Source of the DNA: Streptomyces sp. JB150
GTDB taxonomy: Bacteria > Actinomycetota > Actinomycetes > Streptomycetales > Streptomycetaceae
Assembly (NCBI RefSeq): GCF_011193355.1
Contig: NZ_CP049780.1
Location: 1,099,582 to 1,163,581 of the forward strand
Direction: 5' to 3'
DNA length: 64,000 bases
Position 1 is the stretch's first letter, and each line of letters opens with the position of its first letter. Of the stretch, positions 53,858 to 62,901 are shown one piece after another. Below the pieces are notes generated by a model, which did no database searches, was not told the DNA's origin, and saw only the letters and a program-made list of their open reading frames with translations. The position numbers and the translations under genes were made by a program.

Positions 53858-54103
53858 ATGACCCCCACCTCTTTCACGACCGGGCGTCAGCGCACCCTGT
53901 TCGTCCCGAGCGTCGCAGAATCGGTTCCGCTTCCGTCGTCGGCGGCTCCGCCGCACCTGCAGGACCCGCCGATCTACCGGGACCTGCTGCACGCCTGGGC
54001 GACCGGGGGCCGCACCCTGCCGGGGCGCCACGACCCGGAGTGGGTCCGGCTGGCGGCGCCCTTGGTCAGGCCGGGACAGTTCAGCGGGTCTCCGGACCGA
54101 TGA
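53858..54103 (+). CDS. Small conserved-looking hypothetical protein
   Basis: An 81-residue protein starting MTPTSFTTGRQRTLFVPS, with a Pro-rich middle and PIYRDLLHAWATGGRTLPGR near the end. No membrane segment or signal. The ribosome site is poor, so the call rests on plausible composition. The last 23 bases overlap the end of the converging acyl-CoA dehydrogenase gene. GTG 53840 is a possible longer start. Confidence 0.5.
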   Translation: MTPTSFTTGRQRTLFVPSVAESVPLPSSAAPPHLQDPPIYRDLLHAWATGGRTLPGRHDPEWVRLAAPLVRPGQFSGSPDR

Positions 54104-55253
54104 GGTGGCGGGCGACGACCATCCGCTGGATCTGGTTGGTGCCCTCGACGATCTGCAGCATCTTGGCCTCGCGCATGTAGCGCTCGACGGGGAAGTCCGC
54201 GGTGTAGCCGTACCCGCCGAGGACCTGGACGGCGTCCGTGGTGACCCGCATCGCCGTGTCGGTGCAGTGCAGCTTGGCCATGGCCGCCTGCTGGGCGAAC
54301 GGCCGGCCCGCGTCGCGCAGCCGCGCCGCCGCCAGGTAGAGGGCGCGGCCCGCCTCGATCTGGGTCGCCATGTCGGCGAGCATGAAGCGCAGGCCCTGGA
54401 AGTCGGCGATGGGCCGGCCGAACTGGCGGCGCCCCCGCGCGTAGTCCACCGCCGCGTCCAGCGCCGCCTGGGCGAGGCCGATCGCGCAGGCGGCGATGCC
54501 GAGCCGCCCGGAGTCGAGGGCGGACAGGGCGATCGCGAAGCCCTGCCCCTCCTCGCCGATGCGCCGCTCGTCGCCGACGCGCACGCCGTCGAAGTGGACC
54601 TGGGCGGTGGGCGAGCCCTTCATGCCCATCTTCTTCTCGGGCGCCGCCGCGCTGAGCCCCTCGGCGTCGCCGGGCACCAGGAAGGCGGTGATCCCGCGCG
54701 GGCCCTCCTCGCCGGTGCGGGCCATGACGGTGTAGAAGTCGGCGATGCCGCCGTGGGTGATCCAGGCCTTGGTTCCCGTGATCACCCAGTCGTCGCCGTC
54801 CCGGACGGCCTTGGTGCGCAGGGAGGCCGCGTCGGAGCCGGAGGCGGGCTCGGAGAGGCAGTACGCCCCGAGCAGGCCGCCGCCGAGCATCGCGGGCAGG
54901 TGCTCGACCCGCTGCTCCTTGGTGCCGTAGGTGGCGAGCGCGTGGGAGGCGAGGGTGTGCACGCTGATGCCGAGGCCGACGGTGAGGCGGACCGCGGCCA
55001 GCTCCTCCAGGACCTGGAGGTAGACCTCGTACGGCTGCTCACCGCCGCCGTACTCGGCGCCGTAGGGCAGTCCGAGCAGGCCGGATTCGGACAGGAGGGC
55101 GAAGACCTCGCGCGGGAAGCGGCCGGCGTCCTCCTCCTCGGCCGCCTTCGGTGCGATCTCGCGCTGCGCTATGTCGCGGACGAGCGAGATCAGGTCCCGG
55201 GCCTCGTCCGTGGGCAGTTGCCGGTCCACCGGCTGCGGGGCGTGGTCGGGCAT
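54081..55253 (-). CDS. Acyl-CoA dehydrogenase
   Basis: A 390-residue FAD flavoenzyme that introduces the alpha-beta double bond in acyl-CoA. Signature 1 is AYCLSEPASGSD, signature 2 is QFGRPIADFQGLRFMLADMA, and the catalytic base Glu370 is in LQIVEGTNQIQR. The position of the base matches the short/medium-chain or branched-chain types. GGAGGAG precedes the ATG. It lies divergent from the chitinase. Substrate chain length is not certain. Confidence 0.94.
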   Translation of the reverse strand: MPDHAPQPVDRQLPTDEARDLISLVRDIAQREIAPKAAEEEDAGRFPREVFALLSESGLLGLPYGAEYGGGEQPYEVYLQVLEELAAVRLTVGLGISVHTLASHALATYGTKEQRVEHLPAMLGGGLLGAYCLSEPASGSDAASLRTKAVRDGDDWVITGTKAWITHGGIADFYTVMARTGEEGPRGITAFLVPGDAEGLSAAAPEKKMGMKGSPTAQVHFDGVRVGDERRIGEEGQGFAIALSALDSGRLGIAACAIGLAQAALDAAVDYARGRRQFGRPIADFQGLRFMLADMATQIEAGRALYLAAARLRDAGRPFAQQAAMAKLHCTDTAMRVTTDAVQVLGGYGYTADFPVERYMREAKMLQIVEGTNQIQRMVVARHLIGPETR

Positions 55254-55487
55254 GGCGACGCTCTCCTCCCGTATCGGGCACGTCGGCGGACGGGCGCCGT
55301 TGGGTGGGGCGGCTCCGCCGGTCTTACTGAGGCCGGCCGCGGGGACGGGCTTCCGGGTCTCGGAAGTCGCTGACCAGCGGCTGTGCGCAGTGAGTATGCC
55401 CGATCGGCGCCTCCGCGTCACCGGTTAACGACCGCTCACTTCAAGAATTCCCGCGCGGCTCTCCCGGCAGTCCGCCCGGACGGAAAT

Positions 55488-55521
55488 TGGTCCGCACCAT
55501 TGACCCAACTGGTCTAGTCCT
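55488..55521 (+). promoter_or_regulatory. Chitinase-type promoter repeats with DasR-like site
   Basis: Two 12-bp direct repeats, TGGTCCGCACCA (55488-55499) and TGGTCTAGTCCT (55510-55521), start 22 bases apart. Such paired 12-bp repeats are the known control element of Streptomyces chitinase promoters. The second copy with its flank reads ACTGGTCTAGTCCTCC, near the DasR consensus. Both lie 85-118 bases before the chitinase ATG. Confidence 0.85.
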
Positions 55522-55605
55522 CCTACGGTGTCGCATCACCGAGCGCGTCTTTCGCGTTCATGCCAACCGGCGTGCGTTCCCCTCTCCCCCACGAGGAGAC
55601 ACCCG

Positions 55606-56877
<1,272 letters not shown>

Positions 56878-56878
56878 C

Positions 56879-56913
56879 CGGCCGCACGGGCGGGCACGAG
56901 GGGCGGCGGCCGG
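56879..56913. terminator. Hairpin between chitinase and TetR genes
   Basis: CCGGCCGC and GCGGCCGG arms (56879-56886 with 56906-56913) form an 8-bp stem just after the chitinase stop. It is shorter than the other terminators in the window. Confidence 0.5.
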
Positions 56914-56929
56914 TCACCGGCTGTCGCCC

Positions 56930-57589
56930 TCAGCCGTCGCGGCGGGCGGGCCGCGGCGCCGGGCAGGCGGGGTCCAGTTCCTCGATGGCCCGCATGGTGC
57001 CGCCCAGCGTCTTCACCAGCAGCTCCCGCATGAGGCCGCGGGACAGGCCGGGCCGGTCGATCCAGTCCAGGGTGGCGCCCTCGACGCCGCACACCCAGCC
57101 GAGCAGCCCCATCCGTGCCAGCGGCGTGATCTCCCGGCGGCCGTACGCCCCTTCGGCGATGGTCGCGACGATCGCCTCGCGCACCCCGTCCCGGATGGCC
57201 TGCACCTCGGTGTCGAACCCGACGCCCCCGCTGACGATGGTGCGGTACGCCGCCTGGTTGTGCTCGGCGTAGCGCAGATAGCCGTCGACGGTGCGCTCCA
57301 CCCGCTCCCGCGCGGGCAGTTCGATGCCGCTCGCCGCGAAGGTGACCAGGTCCGCGACGGAGTCCTGGACGATGGCCAGGTAGTAGCCGCGCTTGGACTG
57401 GAAGTAGTAGTAGATCAGTCCCTTGGCGACGTGGGCCTGGCGCGCGATGTCGTCCATCGACAGCGCGTCGTAGGAGGTGTCGGCGAACAGCTTGCGCCCG
57501 ATGGCGATGAGTTCGGCGCGGCGCGCGGCGGAACGCTCGGTTCCGCGCGCCCGGGGACGGGCGGCGTCGCGCTGTTCACTGATCTTCAC
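56930..57589 (-). CDS. TetR-family transcriptional regulator
   Basis: A 219-residue repressor-type protein. The N-terminal helix-turn-helix reads ALSMDDIARQAHVAKGLIYYYF. The ligand domain is helical and not diagnostic. The GTG at 57589 (VKISEQRDAARPR) has AGGG upstream; ATG 57622 gives a longer N-terminus without one. It converges on the chitinase gene and has no obvious target beside it except the small membrane gene upstream on the same strand. Confidence 0.88.
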   Translation of the reverse strand: MKISEQRDAARPRARGTERSAARRAELIAIGRKLFADTSYDALSMDDIARQAHVAKGLIYYYFQSKRGYYLAIVQDSVADLVTFAASGIELPARERVERTVDGYLRYAEHNQAAYRTIVSGGVGFDTEVQAIRDGVREAIVATIAEGAYGRREITPLARMGLLGWVCGVEGATLDWIDRPGLSRGLMRELLVKTLGGTMRAIEELDPACPAPRPARRDG

Positions 57590-57685
57590 TGTCGACCCTG
57601 GTTCCAACGGGCGGCGGGACATCCGCAGTATGGCAGGTCGGGCCCGAGCGGTATGTATCAGGTCACAGCGCGACTGTGCCGCGGG

Positions 57686-57826
57686 TCACAGCAGTCCGAG
57701 CTGGGTGATCAGCATGGCGACGACGGCCACCAGGACCCAGCCCATGACATGCTCGACGATCTTCGGACCGTCGTCCTGGGGGCCGCCGGTGCGGACGCGG
57801 GTGGCGGTGAGCGAAGTGGCGGTCAT
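57686..57826 (-). CDS. 46-residue membrane protein
   Basis: A tiny protein starting MTATSLTATRVRTGGPQDDG, with one transmembrane helix near the C-terminus (VMGWVLVAVVAMLITQLGLL) and no cytoplasmic tail. It resembles short tail-anchored proteins. It has only a weak GAGA ribosome site. It lies 96 bases upstream of the TetR gene, same strand. Function unknown. Confidence 0.55.
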   Translation of the reverse strand: MTATSLTATRVRTGGPQDDGPKIVEHVMGWVLVAVVAMLITQLGLL

Positions 57827-58021
57827 GTGTGTCTCGCTGATCTCGTGCGGAGCGGGGACAGCGGTGGGCGTTCCCCACCGGTCTGTCCACCTTGCCACCG
57901 CGCGCGGCCTTTGCGGCCGAGACGTTGCTCACAGCCCCGGCCGCTCCCCCGGCGTCCCCGGCTCTCCCGGCTCGCGTCCGGGCGCGCTCCGGGGACGCTC
58001 CCCGCGGGGCTCCCGCAGGGC

Positions 58022-59386
58022 TCAGCGCACGCCGACCGCCGCGAGCGCCGCCCGCTGGCGCGGGGTCGGGCGGGCCGGGAAGTAGAGGTAGCAGACGCCG
58101 CCGGTGCCGGAGACGACCTTGCCGGAGGCGTTGTACCGCTTGGTCCGCAGCCAGATGTTCTCGAACTCCCGCCGCTTGTAGACCCGCCGCACCGCCTCGT
58201 TGCTCGGCGAGGCCGGGTCGTTGGCGATCACGTCGCCGTCGGCGGTGAAGCCGATCACCGTCATCAGGTGCCCGGCGGTGCCGTAGCCCGCGCCGGTCAG
58301 CTCCTCCTTCAGGAAGGACTGGGAAGTGATGGCCGGGATGCCGGCCGCGATCAGCGTCTCCAGCTCGGTGAGCGACGCCAGCCGGGTCACCACGCCCTGG
58401 AGACCTTTGAAGGTGGCCGCGTAGGCCGCGTTGAACGGCCAGTTGCCGCAGCCCGCGTACTGGTAGTCGTAGGTGTAGCGGGCCGCGTGGCACACCTGCG
58501 GGTCGGCGTAGTCGGGGTCGACCCAGGACAGCTGCTCGGGGGTCAGCCGGCCGCCCCAGTACTCGATGATCATCTGCGAGGAGGTGGGGCTGCACCAGGC
58601 CTCGCCGCCGTTGTCGTACTCGGGGTACTGGCCGACGTGGATCTCCTGCGAGTAGCGCGGGACGGCCAGCTCCTGGGCGAGGCCCGGCGTGGAGGCGGGG
58701 ACGGTGAACCGGTCGGGGATGTCGGAGCCCATGGCCCCCACCCGCCACACGGTCGGCGTGAGCCGGGTGCCGGGCCGCCGGTACAGGGTCAGGCGCAGCC
58801 GGTACGACACCAGGCGCAGCCCGGACGCCGGGGTGTCGATGGCGAAGGTGTCCGTCCAGACGCTGCTCCTGCCGTCGCCCTGGTCGTCGACCGAGGTGCG
58901 CCGGATGTCCTGGTCGCCGGCGGCCCAGCGGCCCATGACGTACCAGGGGGTGTCGGTGCCGTCGGAGTAGGTGCCCTTGAGCTGGATCTGGATCCAGGTG
59001 CCGTCGGGGGTGTGCGCGTTCCAGGACGGGACGGCCTCGGTGGCGGGCACGGAGAGGCGGTGGACGGGCGAGGTCCAGGTCGCGTACTCCCAGCGGGAGG
59101 TCTTCCCGGTGTGCGGGTCCTGGTAGTCGAGGGTGCCGAGGGGCGTGGCCAGCGCCAGGCCGGGACGGGCGCCGGCGACGGCGCGGGTGCCCTTGGCGGT
59201 GCCGGAGCGCCAGTCGGTGTACGTGATCCAGGCGCGGTAGTCGATGGGGCGGGCCGGGGCCGCGGTGCGGGCCCCGCCGGCGGTCGTGGTGCTGTCGGCC
59301 AGGGCGGTGCCCGCGCCGCCGGCGACCGCGGCGACGACGGCGGCGGCCAGGACGGTTCGGCGGGACGGCTGTTCGGCTCTGCTCAT
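58022..59386 (-). CDS. Tat-exported C39-like peptidase
   Basis: A 454-residue secreted protein. The twin-arginine signal is SRRTVLAAAVVAAVAGGAG. After a beta-rich domain comes a papain-like C39-family domain (residues about 230-430). The candidate nucleophile is Cys265 in GGEAWCSPTSS, with His373 in AGHLMTVIGF and an Asp in VIANDPASP. The N-terminal WITYTDWRSG and RWEYATWTSP repeats suggest a binding domain. Likely a cell-wall or extracellular peptidase; substrate unknown. Confidence 0.87.
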   Translation of the reverse strand: MSRAEQPSRRTVLAAAVVAAVAGGAGTALADSTTTAGGARTAAPARPIDYRAWITYTDWRSGTAKGTRAVAGARPGLALATPLGTLDYQDPHTGKTSRWEYATWTSPVHRLSVPATEAVPSWNAHTPDGTWIQIQLKGTYSDGTDTPWYVMGRWAAGDQDIRRTSVDDQGDGRSSVWTDTFAIDTPASGLRLVSYRLRLTLYRRPGTRLTPTVWRVGAMGSDIPDRFTVPASTPGLAQELAVPRYSQEIHVGQYPEYDNGGEAWCSPTSSQMIIEYWGGRLTPEQLSWVDPDYADPQVCHAARYTYDYQYAGCGNWPFNAAYAATFKGLQGVVTRLASLTELETLIAAGIPAITSQSFLKEELTGAGYGTAGHLMTVIGFTADGDVIANDPASPSNEAVRRVYKRREFENIWLRTKRYNASGKVVSGTGGVCYLYFPARPTPRQRAALAAVGVR

Positions 59387-59827
59387 GGGCGCGTGACTCC
59401 CAGGGGTGCGAGACGGGCAGGTCCTTGCACGGCTGTGGGGGGTTGTGTCCGCCAACTATGGACGCGCGTGGACCGCCCTGCCAGCACTTCGGGGCGTGCC
59501 ACACCCACAAATATTGGTCGACACCTCTGACGGACCCGGTCGGCCCCATGGCCGCCCCCCACGGACGGCTTCGGTCGACTCCTGCCGGCTCCGGTCGGCT
59601 CGGGTCGGCTTGCGGTCGGCTCGGGTCGGCTTGCGGTCGGTTCGGGTCGGCTTGCGGACGCTTCGGGGCGCCTCCCCGGACGGCCCGTGGACGGCTCGGG
59701 TCGCCCCCCCCGGACGGCTCGGGTCGGCCTGCGGACGGCTCGGGTCGGCCGCAGCCCGGTCGGCCCCCGGACGGCCCCGGTGGGTGCCGGCGGCGGTCCG
59801 GTCCCGCCGGCGCGGGATGATGGGCAC
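59387..59827. other. Intergenic region holding tandem repeats
   Basis: About 440 bases between the divergent C39-like and uridine-kinase genes. 59570-59760 is repeat DNA, annotated separately. The part next to 59387 must hold the C39-like gene promoter. An open reading frame spans the repeats, but its composition (Arg-Pro-Glu repeats on one strand) is repeat-driven and not gene-like. Confidence 0.45.
59595..59657. repeat. 21-bp tandem repeat, three copies plus decayed copies
   Basis: The unit beginning TCGGCTCGGGTCGGCTTGCG occurs three times head to tail (59595, 59616, 59637), the third with one change. Decayed copies of ACGGCTCGGGTCGGC continue at 59691-59752. As an integer number of codons it gives in-phase repeats on both strands. 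Confidence 0.85.
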
Positions 59828-60460
59828 GTGTCCCACCCCCTGAGCGACCTCGCCCGCGCCCTGCGCCGTCTGCCGCCCTCCTGCGGCCCGGTCCGTCTCG
59901 TCGGCGTCGACGGGCACGCGGGCTCGGGGAAGTCCACCTTCGCCGGGCGGCTGGCCGCCGCGCTCGGCGGGGCCCCGGTGCTGCACCTGGACGACATCGC
60001 GAGCCACGAGGAGCTGTTCGACTGGACGCAGCGGCTACTGGACCAGGTGATCGAGCCGCTGCGCCGCGGGGCCACCGCCCGCTACGCCCCCTACGACTGG
60101 CGCGCCCGCCGCTTCGGCCCGCCGCGCCCGCTGCCGCCCGCCCCGGTGACCCTGATCGAGGGCGTGGGCGCCGGACGCCGGGCGCTGCGCCCGTTCCTGG
60201 CGCGCCTGCTGTGGATGGAGCTGCCCCGTGAGGAGGCGTGGGCGCGGGGCCGCTCGCGGGACGGGGAGGAGCAGCGGGAGTTCTGGGACGGCTGGGTCCG
60301 GGCGGAACGGCGGCATTTCGCCGACGACCCCTCACGGCCGTACGCCGACCTCCTGGTGCACCAGGTGACAGGGGGGTACCAGGTGCTTCCGGGGCCGGTG
60401 AGACGGCCGGGCGAGGACCAGCACGTGACGCTCCGTGACGGGTTGTCTTCGATGTGGTGA
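59828..60460 (+). CDS. Uridine kinase-like P-loop protein
   Basis: A 210-residue P-loop kinase related to uridine/phosphoribulokinase proteins. Walker A GHAGSGKST is at residues 29-37. The substrate-binding acidic segment is VLHLDDIASHEELFDW and the Walker B-like strand is VTLIEGVGAGRR. The GTG at 59828 (VSHPLSDLARALRRL) is the natural start; the open frame upstream runs through repeats. Likely phosphorylates a nucleoside or vitamin-like small molecule. Confidence 0.82.
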   Translation: MSHPLSDLARALRRLPPSCGPVRLVGVDGHAGSGKSTFAGRLAAALGGAPVLHLDDIASHEELFDWTQRLLDQVIEPLRRGATARYAPYDWRARRFGPPRPLPPAPVTLIEGVGAGRRALRPFLARLLWMELPREEAWARGRSRDGEEQREFWDGWVRAERRHFADDPSRPYADLLVHQVTGGYQVLPGPVRRPGEDQHVTLRDGLSSMW

Positions 60461-60545
60461 ACCTGTGAAGACCCTTGCGTGCGAACTTGGCCGAGTGCTC
60501 CAACTCGGCTTGACCCAGGGGCCGTACAGGACTTACGTTCTCAAT

Positions 60546-60613
60546 GTGCGGCCAAACGGAGCCGCCGAGAAGACGCGAAGCCCCCGGTTGTTCCCCCGTG
60601 ACCGGGGGCTTCG
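60546..60613 (+). ncRNA. Candidate small RNA with promoter and terminator
   Basis: A principal-sigma-like promoter TTGACC-N18-TACGTT lies at 60510-60539. About 37 bases later is a 13-bp hairpin (60576-60588 with 60601-60613). Transcription from about 60546 would give an RNA of 70 bases with a C-rich loop. There is no start codon with a ribosome site inside. The hairpin might instead just end the kinase transcript. Confidence 0.4.
60576..60613 (+). terminator. Hairpin terminator after the kinase gene
   Basis: CGAAGCCCCCGGT and ACCGGGGGCTTCG arms form a 13-bp perfect stem with a 12-base C-rich loop, followed by a T/C-rich stretch. Confidence 0.7.
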
Positions 60614-60862
60614 TTCTGCCCATATCGCCTTTTCCGGCCCCGGCGCGCTCCCGTTCGCTCACCCTCGGTCACCACACGGTGTGCGCCCCCTCTGCTCCCA
60701 CCTCGCCAAACGTGCCCTGCGGCGCCCTACGGCAGGTCCCCGGCCCGCGGGTACGATGCCCACTGTCGCAACTCCGGTCCGCTGCACAGCGGTTCGACCG
60801 AGCGGCCGCCGGGTGACGGCCCGGCGGTGAACCAGCGGGGGCACGGTTTGTGGGGGGACGTG

Positions 60863-62728
60863 ATGGACTTCGCCGCGCAGGGCCCCGAGGCCCCGGCCGA
60901 CCTCGCCTGGCTGCGAGGCGTGGACGCCTACACGATGGGCGCCTATCCGCAGGCGGAGGAGGAGTTCCGGACCGCGGTGCGCCTCGACCCCTCGATGGCC
61001 GACGGCTGGCTGGGGCTGCACGCGCTGCGCGTCGACACCACCACCGCCCTGCTGCGGATGTTCCGCCACCGTGACCGCTTCGGCGAGCAGCGCGCCCGCC
61101 ACCGGCGCACCCTCAACTCCTGGTACTGGCTGGGCTGGTGGGTGCAGCCGGTGCTGGAGAGCCCGCGCGATCTGCTGCTCGCGCACGCCTCGCACTGGCT
61201 GGACGGCCGGCACGTCCCCGAGCTGGACCGGGCGCTGGCCGGACTGCCGCCGGTCGACACCGATCCGCAGGTGCGTTTCCTGCACGCCTGCCGGGCCTAT
61301 CTGGTCAAGGACTGGGAGCAGTTGGTCCGGCACACCGACCCGCTGCTCGACGATCCGCTGCTCGGCATCGAGGCGGGCCTGTTCGGCGGCATGGCCCGGG
61401 TCCGGCTGGAGATGTACGGGCAGGCCGAGCCCCTGCTGTCCACCGCCCTGATGCGCTGCCGCAGCGAGCAGCCCCAGCGCAAGGAGCTGCGCTACTGGCT
61501 GGCGCGGGCGCACGAGGGCACCGGCCGCTCGGCGGCCGCGCTCCCCCTGTACCGGGCGGTGCACCGCGTCGACCCCGCCTTCATGGACACCTCCGCGCGG
61601 CTCGCCGCCATCGCCGAGGGCGACGGGTACGACGAGAGCGACGGCCTCACCGCGTTCAGCCTCTCCGGCGCCGGTCCGGACGGCCTCGACGGCACCGACG
61701 GACTCGATCCCCTCTACGGCGCCGAGGACCGCAACCTGAAGCTGTCCGACCCCGGACCGCCGCCCGCCGGTCCGCTGCCGTCGGTGGGCGATCCGGCGGT
61801 GCGCGAGAAGACGGTGCTGTCCGTGCAGCCGCTGCCGACCGGGCCCACGGACCCCGACCTCCTCGAGGAGGCGCTCGCCGAGCTGGAGCGCATGGTGGGC
61901 CTGGAGCCGGTGAAACGCCAGGTCAAGGCGCTGTCGGCCCAGCTGAACATGGCGCGGCTGCGGGCCGGTCAGGGGCTGCCCGTCCAGCCGCCCAAGCGGC
62001 ACTTCGTCTTCTCCGGCCCCTCCGGCACCGGCAAGACCACCGTCGCCCGCATCCTCGGCCGGGTCTTCTACGCGCTCGGCCTGCTCGGCGGCGACCACCT
62101 GGTGGAGGCGCAGCGCGCCGACCTGGTCGGCGAGTACCTGGGGCAGACGGCCGTCAAGGCCAACGAGCTGATCGACTCCGCGCTCGGCGGGGTGCTCTTC
62201 GTCGACGAGGCGTACGCGCTGTCCAACTCCGGCTACGGCAAGGGCGACGCGTACGGCGACGAGGCGTTGCAGGTACTGCTGAAGCGGGCCGAGGACAACC
62301 GCGACCACCTGGTGGTGATCCTGGCCGGCTACCCCGAGGGCATGGACCGGCTGCTCGCCGCCAACCCCGGTCTGTCCTCGCGTTTCACCACCCGGGTCGA
62401 CTTCCCCTCGTACCGGCCGCCGGAGCTGACCGCGATCGGCGAGGTGCTGGCCGCGGAGAACGGCGACGTGTGGGACGAGGAGTCGCTGGAGGAGCTGCGG
62501 TCGATCGCCGGGCACGTGGTGGACCAGGGCTGGATCGACGAGCTGGGCAACGGGCGGTTCCTGCGGACGCTGTACGAGAAGAGCTGCGCGTACCGCGATC
62601 TGCGGCTGTCCACGTATCCGGGGACGCTGACCCGGGAGGACCTGGCGACCCTGCGCCTGCCGGACCTGATGCAGGCGTACGGCGAGGTGCTGTCCGGGCG
62701 GGGGCCGCAGGACCCGTCGGCGCTGTGA
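60863..62728 (+). CDS. AAA+ ATPase with TPR-like N-terminus (EccA/CbbX type)
   Basis: A 621-residue protein. The N-terminal half is helical TPR-like (AYPQAEEEFRTAVRLDPSMADGW). The C-terminal half is an AAA+ motor of the CbbX/SpoVK/EccA group. Walker A GPSGTGKTT is near residues 384-392, the pore loop area is GEYLGQTAVKANELI, Walker B is VLFVDEAYAL near 442-451, and an arginine-finger region is in NPGLSSRFTTRVDF. The architecture matches EccA of type VII secretion, but no other ESX gene is near. ATG 60863 is chosen over GTG 60860 because GGGGGGA is well spaced. Confidence 0.88.
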   Translation: MDFAAQGPEAPADLAWLRGVDAYTMGAYPQAEEEFRTAVRLDPSMADGWLGLHALRVDTTTALLRMFRHRDRFGEQRARHRRTLNSWYWLGWWVQPVLESPRDLLLAHASHWLDGRHVPELDRALAGLPPVDTDPQVRFLHACRAYLVKDWEQLVRHTDPLLDDPLLGIEAGLFGGMARVRLEMYGQAEPLLSTALMRCRSEQPQRKELRYWLARAHEGTGRSAAALPLYRAVHRVDPAFMDTSARLAAIAEGDGYDESDGLTAFSLSGAGPDGLDGTDGLDPLYGAEDRNLKLSDPGPPPAGPLPSVGDPAVREKTVLSVQPLPTGPTDPDLLEEALAELERMVGLEPVKRQVKALSAQLNMARLRAGQGLPVQPPKRHFVFSGPSGTGKTTVARILGRVFYALGLLGGDHLVEAQRADLVGEYLGQTAVKANELIDSALGGVLFVDEAYALSNSGYGKGDAYGDEALQVLLKRAEDNRDHLVVILAGYPEGMDRLLAANPGLSSRFTTRVDFPSYRPPELTAIGEVLAAENGDVWDEESLEELRSIAGHVVDQGWIDELGNGRFLRTLYEKSCAYRDLRLSTYPGTLTREDLATLRLPDLMQAYGEVLSGRGPQDPSAL

Positions 62729-62761
62729 CCCGCCCGGCGGCCGCGCCCGCGGGCCGTCGGA

Positions 62762-62826
62762 CGATCAGCGGCCTGCCGCCCCGCCCGCCGACCGCCAGGC
62801 CGATCAGCGCCCTGCCGCCCCGCCCG
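62762..62826. repeat. Direct repeat after the AAA+ gene
   Basis: CGATCAGCGgCCTGCCGCCCCGCCCG-type sequence occurs at 62762-62787 and 62801-62826, with starts 39 bases apart and one mismatch. The second copy runs into the terminator hairpin. Confidence 0.7.
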
Positions 62827-62849
62827 CGCCACACCACGTGGCGCGGGCG
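62821..62849. terminator. Bidirectional terminator
   Basis: A perfect 12-bp stem (62821-62832 with 62838-62849) with a five-base loop lies between the converging AAA+ and CNNM genes. Confidence 0.78.
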
Positions 62850-62901
62850 TTCGCGGCCGGGTGCCGAGTCTGCCGCGGTCGGTCCGGCGTCCGGCCGCTC
62901 G

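Noticed and set aside
57663..60662. 999-codon open frame across several genes
   Set aside because: Runs over the C39-like gene, repeats and the kinase in the wrong strand; Arg/Pro-rich shadow.
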